Positions 8,963-17,380 of a stretch of 64,000 nucleotides of DNA are shown one piece after another. The DNA is from Lentisphaerota bacterium (lineage in GTDB: Bacteria > Verrucomicrobiota > Lentisphaeria > Victivallales > Victivallaceae), in assembly GCA_015061725.1 (NCBI GenBank), contig SUVX01000005.1, positions 41,052 through 105,051 on the forward strand, written 5' to 3'. Within the stretch, counting starts at the first letter, position 1. Each line of letters starts with the position of its first letter. The translations under genes were made by a program, and so were the position numbers. Under the pieces are notes generated by a model. It was not told the DNA's origin. It searched no databases and saw only the letters and a program-made list of their open reading frames with translations.

Positions 8963-9615
8963 TTTTGTGTATAAACTGCCGGTCTGATGTAGACCAGTCG
9001 GGTTAGATCGTTATCAAAATCCTGAACTTCAGTCAGTGCCAGACGGGCGGTGTCAGCGTATTCAAAACTTTCAACTTTGACGTCTTCAGGAAGTACCAGC
9101 GCAATGGCTTTGCTTTCTGAAGAAAACATCGCCAGACGCTCTTTGCGGGAAGAAAAGAATTCCGCCGCCTGTTCCGCATTGAGAACGGCGGTTTCACCCG
9201 TCGGTTTCAAATCATTGCCGGGCAAGCCCTCAACGCCGAAGTAAAGCACTTCACGGTTGCGGCCGTCATAAAGGACGCCTGCTTTTTCGCCGGGGGCAAG
9301 TTTTAACATGGCTCCCAGCGCAACGGCACCGGGAACATTGCGGGTTTTGACATCCTCTTTACCCAGACTCCAGGCGGATACCAGCGCAGCAACCAGGCGC
9401 AGACCTGTGAAACTGCCGGGACCGGAACCGACGGTCCAGCGTTTGACCGCACTGAAATCAACGTTGTTGTTTTTGAGAGTTTCAAGAATGAAAACCGGCA
9501 GCGCCGCCGCATCTCTTCCGCGCATGGGGCGGCGTTCAATCGCGATGATACGGTCATCTTCCAACAGGGCAAAAGCGGCGTGATCGGGAGCAGGATCTAT
9601 GACAGCACTGTACAT
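8959..9615 (-). CDS. tsaB: tRNA threonylcarbamoyladenosine biosynthesis protein TsaB
   Basis: A 218-residue ASKHA-fold protein. The signature VGSGPGSFTGLRLV at about residues 62-75 is diagnostic of TsaB (YeaZ). TsaB works with TsaD and TsaE to transfer the threonylcarbamoyl group to A37 of ANN-reading tRNAs. Its start follows the lysA stop by 2 nt and its end overlaps the next gene by 4 nt. The usual partner tsaE is not in this window. Confidence 0.92.
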   Translation of the reverse strand: MYSAVIDPAPDHAAFALLEDDRIIAIERRPMRGRDAAALPVFILETLKNNNVDFSAVKRWTVGSGPGSFTGLRLVAALVSAWSLGKEDVKTRNVPGAVALGAMLKLAPGEKAGVLYDGRNREVLYFGVEGLPGNDLKPTGETAVLNAEQAAEFFSSRKERLAMFSSESKAIALVLPEDVKVESFEYADTARLALTEVQDFDNDLTRLVYIRPAVYTQN

Positions 9616-9617
9616 TT

Positions 9618-10838
9618 TCAGACCTCTACTTCCTCTTTGAAAATATGATCAAGCATTTCTTCATCAGAAAGCCGCTTGCGGCGGTAAATGACTTTGTCGT
9701 TTGACAGCACAACTTCTCCGGGCATACTGCGGAGATTGTAAATGCCGCCCATTGAGTAGCAGTAAGCGCCCGCATTGCGGATGGCAAGAATATCGTATTC
9801 CCTGATTTCGGGCAGTTCGCGCTGTTCGGCGAAGCGGTCGCCGGTTTCGCAGATGTTGCCGCAGACGTCATACAGCTGCCTGGCACCGTCGGGATTGCTC
9901 AGGTTGTCGATGATATGATAGGCACCGTAAAGCATCGGACGGATCAGCTGCGGAAATCCGGAGTTGCAGCCGGCAATCAGGCGTTCACGGTTGCGTTTGA
10001 GGGTATTGACCTCTGTGAGAAGCACACCGGATTCAGCCACAAGATATTTGCCCGGCTCAAAACGCATGATAAGTTCTTTGCCGTATCTTTTGCAGAAGTC
10101 TTTAAAGAGTTCCGCGATTTTTGAGCCCATTTCAACATAGTCAATGCGCGGTTCTCCGGGTTTGTACGGCACTTTGAAGCCGCCGCCGAAATCCAGAAAT
10201 TCCAGTTCGGGGAAGTTCTCTGGGGTGGCAATTTCCATCAGTTTACCCATGGCGGTATAGACCGATTCCGCATGCTGCAGACCGCTGCCGGTGTGTTCGT
10301 GAAGTCCGACAACGTGCAGATCGCCTTCTTTGACAAGGGCTTTGACTTCTTCAAGATCATCCAGAAGAATACCGAATTTGGTCAAAGCTCCGGCGGTCAT
10401 GGTGTGGATGCTGTCTCCGTCGCAGACATCGGGATTGAAACGCAGACAGACTTTCATGCCCGGATAATTCTTGGCGATTTTACGCAGACGTGAAAGTGAA
10501 CCGATATTCATCAGGACATTGGTGATACGGACCTTTTCAAACTCCGCATCCGTCATGTTGTTGGCGGTGTAGATGATTTTGTCTCTGGTAAATCCCAGGC
10601 GCAGAGCCAGTTCCACTTCAGCGGGACTGACGGCATCAATGCCGGCTCCGGTATCGCGCAGAAGTTTCAGCAGTCCCACGTTGTAGTTCGCTTTGAGCGC
10701 ATAATGGATGACCAGATTTTGATAAGGAATGAAATCATGAAGTTCACGGCAGCGCTTCTGCACCATGTCTCCGTCGTAAACAAAAAGAGGCGTGCCGAAC
10801 TGTCCGGCAAGTTTGAGCAAAGTGGTATCAGCTATCAT
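9618..10838 (-). CDS. lysA: Diaminopimelate decarboxylase
   Basis: A PLP enzyme of the alanine racemase-like fold III group that decarboxylates meso-diaminopimelate to lysine. The start used here is the ATG at 10838 (MIADTTLLKL), because GGAG lies 7 nt upstream and the cupin gene ends 4 nt before it. A start 51 nt further upstream would overlap the cupin. This gives 406 residues, the normal length. Motifs include the PLP-lysine motif YALKANYN, the HTGSGLQ region, the RFEPGKYLV substrate loop and the late NAGAYCYSMGG motif. Confidence 0.93.
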   Translation of the reverse strand: MIADTTLLKLAGQFGTPLFVYDGDMVQKRCRELHDFIPYQNLVIHYALKANYNVGLLKLLRDTGAGIDAVSPAEVELALRLGFTRDKIIYTANNMTDAEFEKVRITNVLMNIGSLSRLRKIAKNYPGMKVCLRFNPDVCDGDSIHTMTAGALTKFGILLDDLEEVKALVKEGDLHVVGLHEHTGSGLQHAESVYTAMGKLMEIATPENFPELEFLDFGGGFKVPYKPGEPRIDYVEMGSKIAELFKDFCKRYGKELIMRFEPGKYLVAESGVLLTEVNTLKRNRERLIAGCNSGFPQLIRPMLYGAYHIIDNLSNPDGARQLYDVCGNICETGDRFAEQRELPEIREYDILAIRNAGAYCYSMGGIYNLRSMPGEVVLSNDKVIYRRKRLSDEEMLDHIFKEEVEV

Positions 10839-10842
10839 TTTT

Positions 10843-11199
10843 TTACTCCGCATATTTGGAAATGACCGCAAGGATTTCCAGAGTTTCACTGCCGGTGTTT
10901 TTTACGGCATGTCCGGCACCGTTTCCGGTCAGAACGGAATCCCCTGCGGCAACTTGTCTGCTTGTACCGTTGTCATCAATTTCACCCTGACCTTTGACAA
11001 TAACGAAAATTTCTTCTTCGTTTTCGTGGCGGTGAAAACCGATGGAAACACCCGGTTCAAGATAAAGTTTTGCACAGAGGCGGGTCGGTGCTTTCAATTC
11101 AGTTCCGGGTTCAAACAGATGTTCGATCCGGACAGTGCCGTTCCCGCTGCGCATTTCCGGACGTTCATCAATCCGGTAATCGCTTTGTTTGCGTATCAT
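10843..11199 (-). CDS. Cupin-domain protein
   Basis: A 118-residue single-domain cupin. The first motif is GFHRHENEEEIFVIVKGQGE (residues 53-72), with the metal-binding His, His and Glu pattern. The second motif, GAGHAVKNTG, supplies the third histidine. It is a small beta-barrel, cytoplasmic, with no signal peptide. Such proteins act as small-molecule sensors, isomerases or dioxygenases; the substrate cannot be deduced. It lies between the CoA activase gene (21-nt gap) and lysA (4-nt gap). Confidence 0.85.
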   Translation of the reverse strand: MIRKQSDYRIDERPEMRSGNGTVRIEHLFEPGTELKAPTRLCAKLYLEPGVSIGFHRHENEEEIFVIVKGQGEIDDNGTSRQVAAGDSVLTGNGAGHAVKNTGSETLEILAVISKYAE

Positions 11200-11220
11200 T
11201 TTGCGTATTCTCCGTGTGTC

Positions 11221-13299
11221 TTATGCCAGAGGTCCGAAAATGTTGCCGTATTTCTTTTCGTTGAGAGCTTCAACGTAGGCACTGATCTTGGTCTCTGTAC
11301 TGCAGGGATCGATCGTGGTGTCAACGCAGTCGCCGTCAAGCATCAGCAGAGGCACGCCCGCCTTGTTGAGCTCTTCGCGCAGATGTTTGGCAAAGGAGCT
11401 GTCAGACATGGAGCAGCGGCCGAAACCGTGGTTGTAAAGGATACAGCCGTTGATGTTCATTTTGCGGCTCTCTTCAACGATGGAACGGACACGCAGCGCA
11501 GGATCGAGGAATCCCGTCGTCAGCAGTTTCTTTGCCAGACTGCGGTAGGGATCATCGGGGTTGAGATCGTCCCAGCCGACGAAGTTCACCTCTTCAAAGA
11601 CGATGGGCGCGCGGCACTGGATCTCAATGTAGTCCAGCAGAGAGCTGTCGTAGAAGGGCGGCAGGTGCAGCCAGAGCAGACGGTGCGTGCTGTTGATATC
11701 CACTTTTCCTTCCAGTCCGTCACGGATTTCAAGCAGTTCTTCGTAAAGTTTTTTCTGGATTTCAGCCAGTTCTTTGCGTCCCCAGAGCTGGCTGAAGATG
11801 TTGGCAAAGTAAATCGCCTGTCCGCCGCGGATGAGCGGGGCTGAAGTGTAACGCAGCTCGTTGCAGAGAACGGAATATTTCCGCGCTTCGTTGGAGTAGA
11901 CACAGGCTTCAGCAAGTTTGCCCATATCCATTTTAAGTCCGGTGGCTTTTTCAAGAGCGTGGACGCTTCCGGCAAGGGCATCTGCCAGATGTTCAACGTT
12001 GCTTTCGCTCAAGCCGCCCTCAGCCGGGGTGTGCAAAGAGATGTACTGGTTTTCAATACCGTAACTGCGGGCAAGATCGCGGAAGATGCGTTCTCCCTGC
12101 TGACAGGGCTGACTGGTTGAAATGACCGCCTTGGGCTGGGGCAGTTTGACACCCTCAAGAACACGCAGGAATGAACAGGTTTCAGCTGAGAATCCCTTGC
12201 ACGCCGCCTGATCAAAGGCGCTGCGGACTTTTTTCTGACTGCGCGCCATCAGTGCGGCGTAGGTTTCAAGAGTCAGAGAACGCACACCGAGCGCATTGAG
12301 TACTTCGCTGGGGAAGAAGAGATTGCGCCAGACCAGACTCTTGTCACTGCCGCCGAGGAAATCGGCACGGGTGGCTTTGGCACGGAGTCCGACGGATTCA
12401 AGTTTTCTTTCAGCGGGGGGGAGACCCGCTTCGATGTCGAGTTTGCCTTTGAGTGCGGAGAACTGACGGGCAAGGCAGGCGGCACCGAGGGCACCCATGA
12501 CACCGTTGAATTCCGGCGTGATGATGTTGTTTCCGGTGATCTGCCGCAGGTAATAGGCAACGGCGCGGTTATAGGCAACACCGCCCTGGAAGATGATATC
12601 TCCTTTATAATCAAGGAAAAGCTGTCCGACGCCGGACATGATGGTGCGGGCCTGAGCGCGGCAGGCACCGCCGATGATATCGCCCAGCGGGAAACGGTTT
12701 TTGAACTTATTGATACTGGTGGCAGATAGAACCGCGCAGACTGAAGAAAATTCCAGAGTGCTGTCGTAGTTTGCTTTATCAGCCATGTGTTCAACGGGAA
12801 CGCCGAGTTTTCCGGCAACGCTATCAAGGAATGCTCCGGTACCGGCGGCGCAGATGCCGCTCATCTTGTAGTTCCAGATTTCCATATCTTCGTTGAAGAC
12901 CATTGCTTTGCTGTCCTGACCGCCGACGTCAAGAATCGCCTTGCAGTTGGGGTAGAAGTGCTTTGCACCGGCGACATGGGCTGTGACTTCACTGACTTTG
13001 AAGTCGTAGGGCAGAAAATCAGAGGTGTCGGCAACGATCTGACTTCCGGTGACGACTGTGCAGCTGATATCCTCAATTCCTCTGATACCGGAATCGGCAA
13101 GGAATTTGTCAACAGTCTGGCGGAGCTGTCCGAAGTTGCAGGCACCGCAGCGGGAACAGACGCCGGAGCAGCGGACTCTGCCGGTATCGACAGGACGGGT
13201 GCGCTGATACAAAGTCTGACGGACTTTTCCGTTTTCGTTGATAAGAGCCGCTTTGAAGGTTGTTGAACCTATATCAATTCCCAGATAGAGTTTTTCCAT
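11221..13299 (-). CDS. Fused 2-hydroxyacyl-CoA dehydratase activator and HgdB-like subunit (CoA activase)
   Basis: The ATG at 13299 is preferred: the ASKHA ATPase motif YLGIDIGSTTFKAAL follows at once, and the promoter at 13370-13398 makes the upstream 33-codon extension unlikely. The protein has 692 residues. Residues 1 to about 280 form a BcrA/BadF-type ATPase with the two cluster cysteines, in GICAAGTG and SSVCAVLS. The remainder resembles HgdB subunits of 2-hydroxyacyl-CoA dehydratases, with cysteines in QPCQQGER, GFGRCSM and LDGDCVD. Such proteins use ATP to drive a low-potential electron for a radical reaction. An extra motif, C-x3-C-x2-C-x2-C, sits at residues 44-54 inside the ATPase domain. 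The substrate is unknown. Confidence 0.82.
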   Translation of the reverse strand: MEKLYLGIDIGSTTFKAALINENGKVRQTLYQRTRPVDTGRVRCSGVCSRCGACNFGQLRQTVDKFLADSGIRGIEDISCTVVTGSQIVADTSDFLPYDFKVSEVTAHVAGAKHFYPNCKAILDVGGQDSKAMVFNEDMEIWNYKMSGICAAGTGAFLDSVAGKLGVPVEHMADKANYDSTLEFSSVCAVLSATSINKFKNRFPLGDIIGGACRAQARTIMSGVGQLFLDYKGDIIFQGGVAYNRAVAYYLRQITGNNIITPEFNGVMGALGAACLARQFSALKGKLDIEAGLPPAERKLESVGLRAKATRADFLGGSDKSLVWRNLFFPSEVLNALGVRSLTLETYAALMARSQKKVRSAFDQAACKGFSAETCSFLRVLEGVKLPQPKAVISTSQPCQQGERIFRDLARSYGIENQYISLHTPAEGGLSESNVEHLADALAGSVHALEKATGLKMDMGKLAEACVYSNEARKYSVLCNELRYTSAPLIRGGQAIYFANIFSQLWGRKELAEIQKKLYEELLEIRDGLEGKVDINSTHRLLWLHLPPFYDSSLLDYIEIQCRAPIVFEEVNFVGWDDLNPDDPYRSLAKKLLTTGFLDPALRVRSIVEESRKMNINGCILYNHGFGRCSMSDSSFAKHLREELNKAGVPLLMLDGDCVDTTIDPCSTETKISAYVEALNEKKYGNIFGPLA

Positions 13300-13369
13300 G
13301 ATATTTTCCGTTTTATGTTCCGGACATAAATCTGTGCCCGGAAAGTTATAAGATATAATTATTCGCCAT

Positions 13370-13398
13370 AATATACTCCGGATATGCTTTTTTTGCAA
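13370..13398 (-). promoter_or_regulatory. Promoter of the CoA activase / LPS operon
   Basis: On the minus strand a -35 box TTGCAA (13393-13398) is followed by a 17-nt spacer and a -10 box TATATT (13370-13375). This places transcription start about 60 nt upstream of the CoA activase ATG at 13299. The elements match the sigma-70 consensus well, and the region sits after the end of the kinase gene. It could drive the whole run down to position 1, since no terminator-like hairpin is seen between those genes. Confidence 0.6.
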
Positions 13399-13415
13399 GA
13401 AAAATTTTCAATTAC

Positions 13416-13429
13416 GGTCTTTTTAGACC
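13416..13429 (-). terminator. Weak hairpin after the kinase gene
   Basis: GGTCT and AGACC form a 5-bp stem with a T-rich 4-nt loop, 33 nt downstream of the kinase stop. The following minus-strand tract contains only a short T run. It may act as a modest terminator before the next promoter. The stem is short, so this is a tentative call. Confidence 0.3.
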
Positions 13430-13462
13430 TTTGTCCCCCCGGTGTATTATATTTTTTTCTTA

Positions 13463-16207
13463 TCATTTCATTTGCGCCGCCAGATTCCGGTATTGCTTGA
13501 ACAGCAGCACCCAGAACTGGTTCGGACAGTATTTTGCAACGACAGGATCAAAATGTCTTGTTAACAAATTATAATAGAAAGCTCCGCCCGTGAGATTGGT
13601 GTTTTTGTGCAGATAATTTTCTATTGATCTTCTTGCTTTGGCGGAACTTGGCACATAAAGTCCCTTTTCCCCTCCGGTTGTGCGGTAGGCGATTTTGCCG
13701 TCTGCCGTAATTCCGGTGAGACGGACGAGTGTGTTGGTTCCGTTGACAGGAATCATCAGAAGTCCGCGCGCAGTGATCTTTTTGCTGTCGCTGATAAACG
13801 TTTTGTAAGCTGCAAAAGCGGAGGGAGCAAGGCGTTTGACCGTTTCAAAGATTTTTATCTCAGCGCGTTCAGCAATCGTGTCGCAGACGGTCGGGACAAC
13901 GTGGTTTTTCGCCGCCTGCAACGCATTCTCAAAAGCTGTGTCATCGCCGCTTTCTGCGGAGCTTACCAATGCTTTTGCCAGGTTGAGGTTGAGCATGTCA
14001 AGTTCCGCTTTCAGTTTGGTGAAACGGATTTTGATTTCAGCCAGACGTTTCTTTTGATCACGGTCAAATTCGGCATTCTGCTGTTTGAGAGCCTGTTCGC
14101 GGCGGGCATCTTCTTCTTTCTGCTTCTGCAGACGTGCCGCCTCTTTTTCCAGAGCCGCACGGCGTGCTTCTGCCGCTTTTTCATACTTGGCACGGGCGGC
14201 TTCACGGGCGGGAACAAAACGCAGATTTTCATCTGCCGTGGAGTAAAGTGCCCAGGTCCGGATAAGTTCATTGAGTTCTTCCGGAGTCTGATGCGGACCT
14301 ATTTTGCGGAAAATTTCATCTGCCTGAACCAGTAGTTTTTCACGCTTTGCGGGGGCTGTGTTGCGGAATTGGCTTTGAAGTTTTTCCAGAGCTGCAAGAT
14401 ACTCCGGTCTGGTTTTGGGTTTTTCTGGTTCTTTGGGTTTTTCAGGTTCCTGAGGCTTTTTTGCTTCTTCAGCGGCTGCAGCAGCGGGCGCATCGGGTTT
14501 CTGACCGATCAAGGCGAGGGCTTTTTCTCCCCAGGGTTTGAGTTTTGCCGGAAGTTTGTCTTTTTTGGCGGCAAAATAGAAGCCGCCTGCAGCACCGCCG
14601 AGAATCAGCAGTACAATCAGCAGATTGATGACGATTTTGACGGATTTGGACAGAGGTTTCTTTTCAGAAGGTTCTTTTTGTTTGCGGGTCTTCTTTTTGC
14701 CTTCTTCCTGATTTTCCCCTTCTCCGGCATTTTCGCCGTTTTCATTTTCTTCTTTTTTCTTGCGCCGTTTGGTCTCCGGAGCAAGCGTTATTTCATCATC
14801 TTCGGGCGCAGACGTTTCTGCCGGAGTTTCTGCCGGAGTTTCTGCCGGAGTTTCTGCCGGAACTGCAGCGGGCGTTTCCACAGGCGTTACTGCCGGAGTT
14901 GTTTCTTCAGGAGCAGTTTGCGGTGTCTCTTCAACAGGGGGAGTCTGTTCCGGTTCTGCCGGTTGCGGTTTTTCAACGACGGGGGCGGGTTTAGCCAATG
15001 CCTGTTTTGCTCCCGGGACAGCGGGTTTGCCCAATGCGGGTTTTGCTCCCGGAACAGCAGGTTTGCCCAATGCCGGTTTTGCTCCGGGAAGTCCGGGTTT
15101 GCCCAATGCGGGCTTTGCTCCCGGGACAGCGGGTTTGCCCAAAGCCGGTTTTACGCCGGGAAGCCCCGGTTTACCCAATGCGGGTTTTCCCAACGTTGGC
15201 ATTCCCGGTTTTTTCAGTCCGGGCGCAGCAATTCCCGGACGTTTCAGACCGGGGCGTCCCCCCTGCGGTGCATTGAGAAATTCTTTCAAATCCGCAATCA
15301 ACTCTGAGGGCAGCTGATAACGTTCTTCGATATTTCTTGCCATCATCTTTACAATAATGGCGTTCAGAGCATCGGGCAGGGCGGGGTTGACTTCTTTGGG
15401 TGGAGTCAGATTGCCCGCGACGTGCATTTTTGTAATTTCTTCAGCCGTGTCGGCAACGTAAGGGAACTGACCCGTGACAAACTGGTAAAATGTTGCACCC
15501 AGACTGTAAATATCACTGCGGACATCTGTGGGAACGCCGGTCAACTGTTCCGGACTGATGTATTGCGGCGTTCCCAGAACTTCATCGGCATCGGCATCAA
15601 AATCATCTCCTGTTGAGGCGGAGTGTGCCAGTCCCAGGTCGGCAAGTTTGGCGAAGCCGTTTGAGTCCAGCATGATGTTATCGGGTTTGATATCCTGATG
15701 GACAAGTTTCTGTTCTCTCCAGGCGACATCCAGTGCGCTTGCAACTTCGCTGATGACTTTTGCCGCCAGAGTGAAATCCAGAATGTTCTCGCGCTTGAGG
15801 ATTTGTTTGAAAGTTTCTCCGCGGATAAGTTCCATTGCAAAATAATACACCCCGTCTTCTTCGCCGACGGCATACGCCTGAACGATGTTGGGATGAGTGA
15901 TCTTTGCAGCGGCGCGCGCTTCGCGGAAAAGTCCCTCCACATATTCTCTGTTGTTGGTGAAACGCTCCTGAAGAACTTTGAGTGCCACGGGGCGGTCAAG
16001 TGAGAGCTGTCGGGCAATGTAGACTTCTCCCATACCGCCCTGACTTAATGATTGTTCAATGAGAAAATCTCCGAGAACGACACCGGGCGCAGCCTTTTTT
16101 TCCGGAACAGAAACAGCTGCTCCGCATTTCGGACAAGGCGTTTGGGCAACACCTTCTGCCGGTTCTATGGGAAATACTGTTTGGCAAGCATTACAAAAAA
16201 GTTTCAT
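13463..16207 (-). CDS. Zinc-ribbon Ser/Thr protein kinase, membrane anchored
   Basis: A 914-residue protein. Residues 1-30 form a zinc ribbon with two CxxC pairs (CNAC, CPKC). A Hanks-type kinase domain follows at about residues 45-310, with GGMG in the glycine loop, VALKVL supplying the ATP lysine, HQDIKPDN near residue 168 as catalytic loop and DLG in place of DFG. Gln replaces the Arg of HRD, so it is a non-RD kinase. A low-complexity Pro/Ala/Gly/Lys repeat spans residues 319-404, followed by a Glu/Thr/Pro/Ala tract and a basic patch. One transmembrane helix lies at about 522-548, and a helical, coiled-coil-rich domain of about 350 residues is presumably periplasmic. It starts 17 nt after the SurA-like gene. 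Role inferred: signal transduction sensing the envelope. Confidence 0.9.
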   Translation of the reverse strand: MKLFCNACQTVFPIEPAEGVAQTPCPKCGAAVSVPEKKAAPGVVLGDFLIEQSLSQGGMGEVYIARQLSLDRPVALKVLQERFTNNREYVEGLFREARAAAKITHPNIVQAYAVGEEDGVYYFAMELIRGETFKQILKRENILDFTLAAKVISEVASALDVAWREQKLVHQDIKPDNIMLDSNGFAKLADLGLAHSASTGDDFDADADEVLGTPQYISPEQLTGVPTDVRSDIYSLGATFYQFVTGQFPYVADTAEEITKMHVAGNLTPPKEVNPALPDALNAIIVKMMARNIEERYQLPSELIADLKEFLNAPQGGRPGLKRPGIAAPGLKKPGMPTLGKPALGKPGLPGVKPALGKPAVPGAKPALGKPGLPGAKPALGKPAVPGAKPALGKPAVPGAKQALAKPAPVVEKPQPAEPEQTPPVEETPQTAPEETTPAVTPVETPAAVPAETPAETPAETPAETSAPEDDEITLAPETKRRKKKEENENGENAGEGENQEEGKKKTRKQKEPSEKKPLSKSVKIVINLLIVLLILGGAAGGFYFAAKKDKLPAKLKPWGEKALALIGQKPDAPAAAAAEEAKKPQEPEKPKEPEKPKTRPEYLAALEKLQSQFRNTAPAKREKLLVQADEIFRKIGPHQTPEELNELIRTWALYSTADENLRFVPAREAARAKYEKAAEARRAALEKEAARLQKQKEEDARREQALKQQNAEFDRDQKKRLAEIKIRFTKLKAELDMLNLNLAKALVSSAESGDDTAFENALQAAKNHVVPTVCDTIAERAEIKIFETVKRLAPSAFAAYKTFISDSKKITARGLLMIPVNGTNTLVRLTGITADGKIAYRTTGGEKGLYVPSSAKARRSIENYLHKNTNLTGGAFYYNLLTRHFDPVVAKYCPNQFWVLLFKQYRNLAAQMK
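14815..14862 (-). repeat. Four 12-bp tandem units in the kinase gene
   Basis: Four copies of a 12-bp unit run head to tail and encode Ala-Glu-Thr-Pro repeats. The last copy differs at its final base. They lie in the linker between the kinase domain and the transmembrane helix. Their near identity suggests recent slippage, so copy number may vary between strains. Confidence 0.85.
14996..15175 (-). repeat. Five 36-bp tandem units in the kinase gene
   Basis: Five consecutive 36-bp units begin at 14996, 15032, 15068, 15104 and 15140, with a partial sixth after 15176. Each encodes a 12-residue Pro/Gly/Lys-rich unit of the pattern ALGKPxxPGAKP. They form a flexible, basic linker next to the kinase domain. 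The reading frame is kept because the unit is a multiple of three. Confidence 0.88.
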
Positions 16208-16224
16208 TATTTTTCATCCTGTGT

Positions 16225-17175
16225 TCAGAAAAAATACCGGATGATGGCATTTTTCCTCAGTCGCTGTGTATAATTCTTTCTGCTTTGGCGGCGCTGTTCT
16301 TTTTCAAGCTGCTCTCTGATTTCCGGCAGACTTTCTTTGAAACTCTTCTGCTGCAAAGACGTGCAGGACAGCACCTTTAAAAACACCGTTCCCTCGGGTG
16401 TTGCGATGGGACCGTAAACCTTTTCAATTTCCGGCGATTTCAGTACCCGGGCGAACTCCGGACGGAGCAGGTCGGAACGGATTTTTCCGAGTTTGCCGCC
16501 TTCTTCTTTCCCCGGTCCGGAAGAATACTGCGCCGCAAGTGCCGCAAAACGTGACGGGTTTTTATTCAATTCCCCGGCGATATACTGACTCCGGGAACTG
16601 TTGGACTTATCCAGCAGGATCATTGCCAGCTCCACGCTGCTGTTGTCTTTGGCGGCTTTCTGATTTTTCAGATAGAGGGCATACATTTTTTCAGGCGTAA
16701 CCGATTTGACCGTCAGATATTCCCGGTGGAGCATGAATTGAACGATCATGGATTCTCTGATGTTCTTTTTGACATCTTCGATATCTGTTCCCTGCCGCCT
16801 GAGTGTATCCCTGAATTCTGCACGGGAACGCAGCCCTGATTTTTCCGCCATATCATCCAGCGCACTTTCTATATCTTTGTCTGAAAGTTCAAAGCTTTTT
16901 CCGGCATAATCCTCAAGGATGAGTTTGCGGTCTATCAGTTCATCCGTGGCACGGCGGCGGATTTCCAGTATGCGTTTCTGCAATTCCTCTCCGACGCAGG
17001 AGCTGAATACACGGAACTCCTCTGCGCGGGTCAGAGGCAGTACATCCTGTAAACTTATGGGTGTGCCGTTGACCGATGCCAGAATGGAATTCATTTCATT
17101 CTGCGGGGCGGCGGCACAGACAATGCCTGTTATCAGCAGCAGTATTGCAACATATTTTTTGAAAATTTTTGACAT
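16225..17175 (-). CDS. SurA/parvulin-like periplasmic peptidyl-prolyl isomerase
   Basis: A 316-residue protein with an N-terminal signal peptide (residues 1 to about 22). A SurA-like N-terminal chaperone segment lies at about residues 30-190, starting with ILASVNGTPIS, the usual opening of the family. One parvulin rotamase domain lies at about residues 195-290 and includes AAQYSSGPGKEEGGKLG. The C-terminus is basic and helical. The role inferred from the family is folding of outer-membrane proteins in the periplasm. It is the first gene of a two-gene unit with the kinase (17-nt gap), behind the promoter at 17216-17244. Confidence 0.85.
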   Translation of the reverse strand: MSKIFKKYVAILLLITGIVCAAAPQNEMNSILASVNGTPISLQDVLPLTRAEEFRVFSSCVGEELQKRILEIRRRATDELIDRKLILEDYAGKSFELSDKDIESALDDMAEKSGLRSRAEFRDTLRRQGTDIEDVKKNIRESMIVQFMLHREYLTVKSVTPEKMYALYLKNQKAAKDNSSVELAMILLDKSNSSRSQYIAGELNKNPSRFAALAAQYSSGPGKEEGGKLGKIRSDLLRPEFARVLKSPEIEKVYGPIATPEGTVFLKVLSCTSLQQKSFKESLPEIREQLEKEQRRQSRKNYTQRLRKNAIIRYFF

Positions 17176-17215
17176 CGGCAGTTCTATCCGTTTTCATCCT
17201 TATGGTATTCAAGAT

Positions 17216-17244
17216 AATATAAACTGCAAAGTCTGTAAATGCAA
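17216..17244 (-). promoter_or_regulatory. Promoter of the SurA-kinase operon
   Basis: On the minus strand, TTGCAT (17239-17244) and TATATT (17216-17221) are separated by 17 nt and lie about 40 nt upstream of the SurA-like start at 17175. The spacing and boxes match a sigma-70 promoter. The same -35 core TTGCA and -10 TATATT occur at 13370-13398. Confidence 0.55.
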
Positions 17245-17251
17245 ACAGACT
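17230..17251. promoter_or_regulatory. 22-bp palindrome over the -35 box
   Basis: AGTCTGT (17230-17236) and ACAGACT (17245-17251) form a perfect inverted repeat around an 8-nt centre that contains the -35 box of the SurA-kinase promoter. The two half sites are about one and a half helical turns apart, a geometry suited to a dimeric repressor. The bound factor is unknown, and the neighbouring divergent gene could share the control. Confidence 0.5.
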
Positions 17252-17306
17252 GTTTCATGATATTTTGTTTTCTTATGTCTTGATTGCGGAAATGTAATAA
17301 AAATGC

Positions 17307-17335
17307 TTGCATTTTATGTTGAGAGCGTGTATCTT
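17307..17335 (+). promoter_or_regulatory. Promoter of the DUF2062 / cation efflux operon
   Basis: TTGCAT (17307-17312) and TATCTT (17330-17335) are separated by 17 nt and lie about 45 nt before the start at 17381. It is divergent from the SurA promoter. Confidence 0.45.
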
Positions 17336-17380
17336 TTCAAAAAGTAAAAACGCAGGATAATGCAAATTGAAGGGATTTTT

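Noticed and set aside
14996..15175. Regular 36-bp units considered as a CRISPR array
   Set aside because: The units are contiguous with no unique spacers, keep the reading frame and encode a protein repeat.
14369..15307. Plus-strand frame of 312 codons opposite the kinase gene
   Set aside because: It arises from the Pro/Ala/Lys repeats of the kinase read backwards and gives a Phe/Cys/Arg-rich product.
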